The notes beneath the pieces were generated by a model. It was not told the DNA's origin and ran no database searches. It worked only from the letters and a program-made list of their open reading frames with translations. From Sphingobium sp. TKS (GTDB lineage: Bacteria; Pseudomonadota; Alphaproteobacteria; Sphingomonadales; Sphingomonadaceae), in NCBI RefSeq assembly GCF_001563265.1, contig NZ_CP005089.1:1-53908 (forward strand): 53,908 bases of DNA, read 5' to 3'. Below are positions 48,928-53,908 of the stretch, one piece after another; positions within the stretch are counted from its first letter, which is position 1; each line of letters starts with the position of its first letter. A program made the translations under genes and the position numbers.

Positions 48928-51900
48928 TCAAAAGTCCCATTTGGAATTAGGTTGACGTAGCGGTCTGAGGCCGCCGTTTGCGACGGCGTCGGGCACGGAG
49001 AAATCGTAGCGCCCGAGGAAATTGATGTGACGCCAGGATATCGGCGAGAGTCGAGCGATATCGGCGGGCAGTGGCGGCGTCCCGGCCTCACTGAGTTGGC
49101 GCACGGTTTCTTGCATGTAGACAGCGTTCCAGTGGACGATGGAGTTGAGGGCGAGACCAAGGACGCCAAGCTGCTCCTCCTGGCCCTGGCGCAGAGGGCT
49201 TCTGATTTCGCCCCGATCGCCGTGATGGACGCGCCGACCGAGCTTGTGGCGCAATTCCTGCCGGTTGAGCTGAACCAATATCCGCCGGCGGAACGGTCGA
49301 TCGTCGATGTATCGCAGGATGTGCAGCGTCTTGATGATGCGCCCCAGTTCAGACAGCGCCTTGGCCAGGGTCGTTGGGCGGTCTTTGACCTGCAGCATGC
49401 GCATGACGCCTGCGGCCTTGAGGTGGCCGAGCTTGAGCGATCCGGCCAAACGGATCAGGTCGGACCAGTTTTCCCTGATCAGATTGATTTTGATCCTGCC
49501 CCAGGCAATCTCATCGAATTGTCCGTAGCTCGCCTGGCGGTCGATGCGCCACAGCTTCGCGCCGCCGATGTCCGCCAGACGGGGGCTGAACCGGTAGCCC
49601 AAGAGCCAGAACAGCCCGAAAATCGCGTCGGAATAGGCGGCTGTGTCGGTCATGATCTCCAGAGGTTCGAGCTCGGTTTCCTGTTCCAGCAGGAGAGCCA
49701 GGACGACCAGGCTGTCGCGCAGCGTTCCAGGGATGACCGCTCCGGCCAGACCACTGAACTGGTTGGAAATCATGTTGTACCAAGTGACGCCGCGCTCCTG
49801 GCCGTAATATTTGGGGTTGGGGCCGGCGTGTATGGCGCTCGACGGAACGACAAACCGCATGCCGTCGGCGCTGGCCACCTCGCCTGCGCCCCAATGTTGG
49901 ACGATATCCAGGCGACTGTGAGCGGCAACGATCGCGGCGTTGGCCGCGGCTATGGTCTCGGGCCGAATGAAATTCTGACCGACCCAGGAAAGCCGGTCGC
50001 GACGCAGAGCCGCAAATTCCGGGCGCACAACCGGCTCAAGGCCGATGTTACAGGCGCCGCCGACCAGGGTCGCGCAAAGGCTTATCTCGAAGTGCTCGAC
50101 GGTGGCCTGACGCTCGCTCAGATGGGTAAAGGACTTAGCAAATCCGGTTCGCGCCATGACTTCAAGCAAGATGTCGGGCATCCCCGCCTTCGGCATGCGC
50201 GTTTGGACGGCGGCGCGAAGCGCACGAAGGCGCTCGGGTTCATCAAGCTTGTCGAGGGGCGTGACCACAATCTGGGTCTTGTCGGCGACCGTCTCGAAAC
50301 GCAGGTCCAGATTGTCGCCCGCGCGCCCGGCGACATGACGATATGCCTCATCGAGAAGGCGGGAGAGACCGTCGATCTCAGTGTCGGCTTCCAGAGATCG
50401 GCCCAGGGCGCGTGCTACCATCAATCTGGAATTGTGCCAGGACTCGCCCTCGAGCATCCCGCGCCGGGGATCCCCGTATCGGATGCCGGGCTTGGCGAAC
50501 ACGTCGCGACGCTTGATCGCGAGACGCCATGCATCGATGATCGCGAAGACATAGGCTTTCGGGTCTCTCACCCTGCCTTCATGATCGAGGGCATGTTGCC
50601 TCCACGCCTTTGGGATCGCAGCGGTCGGTGCGCCGCGCATCTTGGCGAGAGACGACCAGTCGTCCACGCCCTTGAGGTAGCTGATCGCGGCCTTGACGTT
50701 TTTGCCGCCCGGGGCGGCGTCGATCTCGATGCGGGTGGTGATTTCAAAGAACAATCGCCGGGCGCCCCGCCATTTTGTTCGCAGTTGATCATATGGCTTG
50801 GTCTCTGCGGGCTTGGCGATTGCCTCCACCTTGGACATGGCGGCCTCGATGTCGGGACGGGGCAACCGCTCGAAGAGCACGTTTCGCCATTCATTGAGGG
50901 GCAGCCCGTCGTCGGTCAAAACCAAGAGACCCATCGCGTGGAGCAGCATCGCTGCGCCATCGAGATCGCGCAGGCTACGCAGGCGGGCCTGCTTGTCGGC
51001 GGCTTCAGCCCCCTTCACCAAGTCGGCAAGCAGAGCCTCGGCCAGCTCGGCAGCGTCGTCCTGGGCCGCCGCTTCGAGCGTATGGAAGAGCGCGGCTACG
51101 GTCGCGGTTCGACGAGGCTCCTGAAGGACAGCGATAGCCGAAGGCTTGCTGACGCGCGCCACCCGCGCGAGGCGCTCAAGGGTTGTGGCTGGAACACCGC
51201 GTGGTGGCGCCGGTCGCAGATTGAACGCCCGGACCGCATCGAGCCGATCAAGATGGCGGAAGAGCTCGGTCGGCATGCGCTTGGAGGGAATGGTCCGCAG
51301 CGCGTCCAAGGCGGCGAACGTGGATGTGTCGCCATCGTCAAACAGAGCGGCGATGCGCGCGCGCTGGTCATCGCTCAAGCTGGTGACCAGATGACACCAA
51401 AGCCTGGTCCGCGCACGATCGCGGATTCTGCCGACCAATCGCTCGACGACCGTGACGCCCGGCAGCAGCACCTTGTTGGCGATCAGCCAGGCCGCAGCTC
51501 GATCAATAAGGGGGCCGGGCCGATCGTCGCCGCTCCAGCAAAGGGCGTAGAGCCATCGGGTCAATCGGAACCGCGCCACCGCGTTGTCGCCAAAGTCCGT
51601 GAAGCCGCAGTGCGTCCGGATGAGCGCGAGGTGCCGGATGCGCCGGCTTCCCGCAAAATAGGCTTCCACGTCCGTGCCGGGTTCAAGAGCGAGTTGTTCG
51701 ATCACGGCCGCCAGGACCGACGCGGGGATTTCGGCGGGCGAGACTGGAAATGCGCCCAGAAACCGGGCGCTGGTCAGCATCACCGCAAAGCCGAGCCGAT
51801 TGTGGTCGCCGCGCAGAGTTCCAATGAGGTCGCGATCAGTTTGGTCAAAATGGAAATATCGCGCGAGCTGGTCGGCCGACGGTTCGCCGTCGAAGCGGGC

Positions 51901-51942
51901 AAAGCCCTGACGCTGGGCGTCAGTGAGGTGACGGGTGGGCAT
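48928..51942 (-). CDS. tnpA: Tn3-family transposase
   Basis: 1004 residues from the ATG at 51942 (MPTRHLTDAQRQGFARFDGE); upstream in-frame codons are in the recombination region. It has the DUF4158 N-terminal domain and the large DDE transposase domain with ERGVTWYNMISNQFSGLAGA, LEPLEIMTDTAAYSDAIFGL and the catalytic Glu region near the end (LGVLGLALNSIVHWNAVYMQ). Full length for the family and unbroken. Confidence 0.95.
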   Translation of the reverse strand: MPTRHLTDAQRQGFARFDGEPSADQLARYFHFDQTDRDLIGTLRGDHNRLGFAVMLTSARFLGAFPVSPAEIPASVLAAVIEQLALEPGTDVEAYFAGSRRIRHLALIRTHCGFTDFGDNAVARFRLTRWLYALCWSGDDRPGPLIDRAAAWLIANKVLLPGVTVVERLVGRIRDRARTRLWCHLVTSLSDDQRARIAALFDDGDTSTFAALDALRTIPSKRMPTELFRHLDRLDAVRAFNLRPAPPRGVPATTLERLARVARVSKPSAIAVLQEPRRTATVAALFHTLEAAAQDDAAELAEALLADLVKGAEAADKQARLRSLRDLDGAAMLLHAMGLLVLTDDGLPLNEWRNVLFERLPRPDIEAAMSKVEAIAKPAETKPYDQLRTKWRGARRLFFEITTRIEIDAAPGGKNVKAAISYLKGVDDWSSLAKMRGAPTAAIPKAWRQHALDHEGRVRDPKAYVFAIIDAWRLAIKRRDVFAKPGIRYGDPRRGMLEGESWHNSRLMVARALGRSLEADTEIDGLSRLLDEAYRHVAGRAGDNLDLRFETVADKTQIVVTPLDKLDEPERLRALRAAVQTRMPKAGMPDILLEVMARTGFAKSFTHLSERQATVEHFEISLCATLVGGACNIGLEPVVRPEFAALRRDRLSWVGQNFIRPETIAAANAAIVAAHSRLDIVQHWGAGEVASADGMRFVVPSSAIHAGPNPKYYGQERGVTWYNMISNQFSGLAGAVIPGTLRDSLVVLALLLEQETELEPLEIMTDTAAYSDAIFGLFWLLGYRFSPRLADIGGAKLWRIDRQASYGQFDEIAWGRIKINLIRENWSDLIRLAGSLKLGHLKAAGVMRMLQVKDRPTTLAKALSELGRIIKTLHILRYIDDRPFRRRILVQLNRQELRHKLGRRVHHGDRGEIRSPLRQGQEEQLGVLGLALNSIVHWNAVYMQETVRQLSEAGTPPLPADIARLSPISWRHINFLGRYDFSVPDAVANGGLRPLRQPNSKWDF

Positions 51943-52073
51943 ACCGTGCGAAACTTTCAACTTTTGCGAAGGCGGAGGCTTGTGCCGAAAAGTAAGGCTA
52001 ATTTCTTCGCAAAACATATGTGCGAAATGAAATCATTTTGCAGTAACTTTCGCACGTCCCTTGGAGCCGCCGC
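51943..52073. promoter_or_regulatory. Divergent promoter and res region of the inserted transposon
   Basis: GTGCGAAA or TTTCGCAC-type motifs recur in both orientations at about 51946, 51965, 51998, 52020 and 52048. They are candidate resolvase subsites that also control tnpA and tnpR. Confidence 0.65.
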
Positions 52074-52634
52074 ATGAAGCTCGGCTATGCACGCGTTTCC
52101 ACCGAGGATCAGAACCTGGAAATCCAGCGCGGTCGTCTCTCGGAGGCTGGCTGTGAGTTGATGTTCGAGGAGAAAATATCCGGAGCCGCTCGCGGCCGAC
52201 CAGAGCTCGAAAAGCTCATGGGACACCTGCGCAAAGGCGACGTCCTGGTGGTCGCTCGCCTCGATCGTTTGGCGCGATCAACCATTGAACTTCTGCACAT
52301 CGCGGAACGCATCAAGGAAAAGCAGGCAGGTTTACAATCGCTTGATGAACCTTGGGCCGATACCACGTCCCCGTCCGGCGTGATGATCATGACCGTGTTC
52401 GCTGGGATCGCCCAGTTCGAGCGGGCCCTCATATTGAGCCGAACCGACGAAGGTCGAAAGGCTGCGAGGGCGCGCGGCGTGGCTTTCGGCCGCCCAAAGA
52501 AAATGCGACCCGATCAAGCTGAGCTCGCTCGCCAACTCGTGCTCGAGGGCAAGTCCATCAGCGCCGTCGCAAGGACTTTCAACGTTCACCCGGCGACCAT
52601 CTATCGCTGTATCGAGCCAAGCGGTTCCTTATGA
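52074..52634 (+). CDS. tnpR: Tn3-family serine resolvase
   Basis: 186 residues: KLGYARVSTEDQNLEIQRGR with the nucleophile Ser, LVVARLDRLARSTIELL, and the C-terminal helix-turn-helix GKSISAVARTFNVHPATIYR. Normal length. The stop codon lies inside the right terminal repeat, so the gene runs to the edge of the element. Confidence 0.95.
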   Translation: MKLGYARVSTEDQNLEIQRGRLSEAGCELMFEEKISGAARGRPELEKLMGHLRKGDVLVVARLDRLARSTIELLHIAERIKEKQAGLQSLDEPWADTTSPSGVMIMTVFAGIAQFERALILSRTDEGRKAARARGVAFGRPKKMRPDQAELARQLVLEGKSISAVARTFNVHPATIYRCIEPSGSL

Positions 52635-52670
52635 CACTTTTCTGTTCCGCTCAGCCGCACAACCCTGCTT

Positions 52671-53045
52671 CAGGCCTCGCAGGGCCTTGCCCAGGAACCG
52701 CTTCGCTGCCTTGGCGCTGCGGGTCGGCGACAGGTAGAAATCGATCGTGTCGCCCCGCTTGTCGACTGCCCGGTACAGGTAGGTCCACTTGCCCCGCACC
52801 TTGACGTAGGTTTCATCCAGGCGCCAGCTCGGATCAAAGCCACGCCGCCAGAACCAGCGCAGCCGCTTCTCCATCTCCGGGGCGTAGCACTGGACCCAGC
52901 GATAGATCGTCGTATGGTCGACCGAAATGCCGCGTTCCGCCAGCATTTCCTCAAGGTCGCGATAGCTGATCGGATAGCGACAATACCAGCGCACCGCCCA
53001 CAGGATCACATCACCCTGGAAATGGCGCCACTTGAAATCCGTCAT
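52671..53045 (-). pseudogene. tnp: IS6100 transposase, 5' part
   Basis: Begins MTDFKWRHFQGDVILWAVRW at 53045 and includes DPSWRLDETYVKVRGKWTYL with the first catalytic Asp, ending at LGKALRGLK. Beyond this the reading enters the transposon end. Joined to 48485-48874 it would restore a full IS6 transposase. Confidence 0.95.
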
Positions 53046-53106
53046 CGTTCCGTCCGTCCAATCTCCGCCAAGCATGCTCAAGCTTCACGATTTTTGCAAC
53101 AGAGCC

Positions 53107-53493
53107 CTCAAGCATGGCATTGATCGACTGGCCGCCCGGGCACAGCTCGCCAGCAATCCATTCCGTCAATTGCGCGCGATCCACCCGCTTCATGCGGTGA
53201 TATCCAGGATGGATCAGGATCTCCGCACAATGCCGTCGTGCTGTCCGACTGGAAAAGTCATAACCGGCTATCTCGCCAGCCTCGACACCGAGTTGCTCGG
53301 CCAGATACGAGAGGCCATCGGTAGGGATTGAGCCGGGATCGATCGCGAAAAACCCCAGGGAAGCGAAGAATTTCAGCTGCGCGGCGAGGCCAAGGCGCGT
53401 CAGGGCCGGCTTCGAATTTACAAAATCAATATCGGCAAAGCTCAGGCTCCATCGTCCGATCAAATCCCCGCCCGGAATACTCCGATCCATCAA
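53107..53493 (-). pseudogene. tnpA: Tn3-type transposase N-terminal fragment
   Basis: About 129 codons of the same DUF4158 N-terminus as at 44460-44864, but continuing further (DFSSRTARRHCAEILIHPGY, RVDRAQLTEWIAGELCPGGQ) until IS6100 cuts it. It is the right-end copy of the original transposon. The 53494-53575 stretch before the terminal repeat has no gene. Confidence 0.9.
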
Positions 53494-53615
53494 CCCACTC
53501 CCTATGATGGAGCGAACTGTCCTCTTCTATGATTTCCATCGTCAATACCGAATGCCACGTTCCCAAAACGTTCTCCGACTTGGCCAAAATCGCAGCTTGG
53601 GGCCGACTGGGCCTT

Positions 53616-53637
53616 ATAAGCGTGCGCGCACGCTTAT
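53616..53637. promoter_or_regulatory. 22-bp perfect palindrome upstream of rep
   Basis: Arms ATAAGCGTGCG and CGCACGCTTAT. It shares TAAGCGTG-N4-CACGCTTA with the palindrome before the ribbon-helix-helix gene. It overlaps the TTATA target duplication of the composite, so the insertion landed at its very edge and left it whole. A likely repressor site for the rep promoter, which I cannot place exactly. Confidence 0.8.
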
Positions 53638-53743
53638 TCTTGCCAACCCCTTAAACTTGAGCCAGTTATGACGCGCTGATTCCGCCTTGGAGTCGGCGAT
53701 TCATCTGTTGCGTGCGGGGTGGCTCCCCGAGGCGACAGGGCAA

Positions 53744-53808
53744 CAAAAAACCCTCGCTTGGCTGAGCGAGGGCTGTTTGTGCCACCGAAGGTGAGCGCGT
53801 CTAACTTG
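53744..53808 (-). ncRNA. Predicted antisense RNA controlling rep
   Basis: About 65 bases on the minus strand. A promoter (53815-53843) and an intrinsic terminator (53745-53772) frame it precisely. It is complementary to the rep leader over both candidate start codons (53779 and 53791) of the leader ORF. The leader-side hairpin loop contains UUGG, a YUNR U-turn sequence common in antisense-RNA targets. Function inferred from known IncFII- and IncI-type control; no homology search done. Confidence 0.75.
53745..53772 (-). terminator. Rho-independent terminator of the antisense RNA
   Basis: Stem CCCTCGCT/AGCGAGGG (8 bp), 6-base loop, followed on the minus strand by six T then GTT. On the plus strand the same hairpin opens the rep leader. 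Confidence 0.9.
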
Positions 53809-53908
53809 GCTCCCTTTATCGGTGGTGCGGCAGCGAAAGTCAATCTCGAAAGCGTGCTTTCGGGAGCGATGGCGCTTGGCCTCGCGGGACCGACGAAGGG
53901 AGGTCCGC
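53779..53908 (+). CDS. Rep leader ORF, continues across the circle junction to base 32
   Basis: Open from GTG 53779 (or GTG 53791, better placed after GAAGG) for about 50 codons: VSASNLAPFIGGAAAKVNLE, then VLSGAMALGLAGPTKGGPHD, ending TAG at bases 30-32. It therefore overlaps the rep start by 32 bases in another frame, which permits translational coupling as with the tap leader of IncFII plasmids. A hairpin (CGAAAGC/GCTTTCG, 53847-53862) lies inside. An internal ATG at 53869 could give a shorter peptide. Confidence 0.65.
   Translation, partial: MPPKVSASNLAPFIGGAAAKVNLESVLSGAMALGLAGPTKGGP
53815..53843 (-). promoter_or_regulatory. Promoter of the antisense RNA
   Basis: On the minus strand: -35 TTGACT (53838-53843), 17-bp spacer, -10 GATAAA (53815-53820). 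Five and four of six consensus matches at ideal spacing. Confidence 0.8.

Larger units (their letters stand above)
48875..52665. mobile_element. 3.79-kb Tn3-family transposon inserted in IS6100
   Basis: 39-bp terminal repeats starting GGGT(C/T)GTGCGGCTGAG at 48875-48913 and 52627-52665, with three mismatches. TGCTT target duplications lie at 48870-48874 and 52666-52670. It carries only tnpA and tnpR, divergently arranged, and no cargo genes. All parts appear intact, so it may still move. Confidence 0.95.
48431..53106 (-). mobile_element. IS6100, split by a Tn3-family transposon
   Basis: The ends GGCTCTGTTGCAAA (48431) and TTTGCAACAGAGCC (to 53106) are the IS6100 inverted repeats. Removing the inserted transposon and one TGCTT copy leaves 880 bp, the known IS6100 length. 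The 8-bp flanks differ (CGGAGCGG and CTCAAGCA), so it did not arrive by a simple single insertion here; recombination between IS6100 copies is likely. Confidence 0.95.
43384..53613. mobile_element. 10.2-kb Tn3-type composite with TTATA target duplication
   Basis: The outer ends are 38-bp inverted repeats (GGCCCAGTCGGCCC, then AAGCTGCGATTTTGGCC) at 43384-43421 and 53576-53613, differing at about three positions. Both sides carry TTATA (43379-43383 and 53614-53618), so this span moved in as one unit. Contents in order: a deletion-derivative transposon, vapBC, a broken phosphatase gene, small antitoxin genes, parDE, a second phosphatase copy, IS6100 split by another Tn3-family transposon, and a second transposase fragment. 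Confidence 0.85.

Noticed and set aside
49027..52077. A 1016-codon open frame on the plus strand
   Set aside because: It is the exact antisense of the Tn3 transposase gene, whose protein has clear family motifs; the plus-strand product has none. High GC produces such frames.
1..53908. CRISPR array, tRNA or rRNA genes
   Set aside because: No regularly spaced short repeats and no cloverleaf or rRNA signatures were seen. The palindromes are irregularly spaced single sites.

Overview
This window reads as a complete circular conjugative plasmid of about 53.9 kb, opened exactly at the start codon of its replication gene. The last bases (53896-53904, AAGGGAGGT) are the ribosome binding site of the gene that starts at base 1. 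High GC, IS6100, and backbone families such as ArdC, DUF3768, DUF6884, a VirB/VirD4 transfer system and many short plasmid-type hypotheticals suggest a sphingomonad (Sphingomonadales, Alphaproteobacteria). That host assignment is inference.

Layout. (i) 1-11.4 kb: RepA-like initiator, CHC2 primase-like protein, thermonuclease, a large ParB-like protein, ArdC antirestriction protein, a VbhA/Fic antitoxin-toxin pair and a DUF3768 gene. Three of these genes carry near-identical leaders of about 260 bp. An IS110-family element sits in the DUF3768 locus. (ii) 10.0-11.7 kb: a tight operon of small unknown genes. (iii) 11.9-16.0 kb: an IS1380-family element next to captured chromosomal-type DNA (sterol-desaturase remnant, MFS exporter, aldehyde dehydrogenase fragment) that truncates a plasmid methyltransferase. 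(iv) 16.3-23.4 kb: accessory small genes, XRE and sigma region-4-like regulators, and a serine recombinase. (v) 23.8-28.5 kb: ssb, parA, a KorB-like parB, an oriT-like region, mobC and the relaxase. (vi) 28.5-43.0 kb, minus strand: LPD7 protein, virD4, virB11 to virB1 and a TrbM/KikA protein. (vii) 43.1 kb: a ribbon-helix-helix regulator. (viii) 43.38-53.61 kb: one 10.2-kb Tn3-type composite with 5-bp target duplications (TTATA). It holds vapBC, parDE, a 540-bp duplication, and an IS6100 copy that is itself split by a 3.79-kb Tn3-family transposon. (ix) 53.6 kb to base 1: the replication control region.

How the parts work together. Removing the 10.2-kb composite puts the ribbon-helix-helix gene directly next to the rep control region, and the two share an almost identical palindrome (TAAGCGTG-N4-CACGCTTA). 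The rep leader shows a predicted antisense RNA (good promoter and terminator on the minus strand) lying over the start of a short leader ORF that overlaps the rep start codon, so initiator synthesis appears to be set by antisense RNA plus translational coupling, and probably by the repressor.

A second regulatory layer is a 16-bp palindrome, GGTGGCAGCTGCCACC. It occurs about a dozen times between 2.8 and 34.0 kb, mostly upstream of backbone genes and twice inside coding sequence as the same Val-Ala-Ala-Ala-Thr reading. Number, spread and the parA/parB pair resemble the IncC/KorB-OB system of IncP plasmids, so these are candidate ParB (KorB-like) sites for partition, coordinated repression or both.
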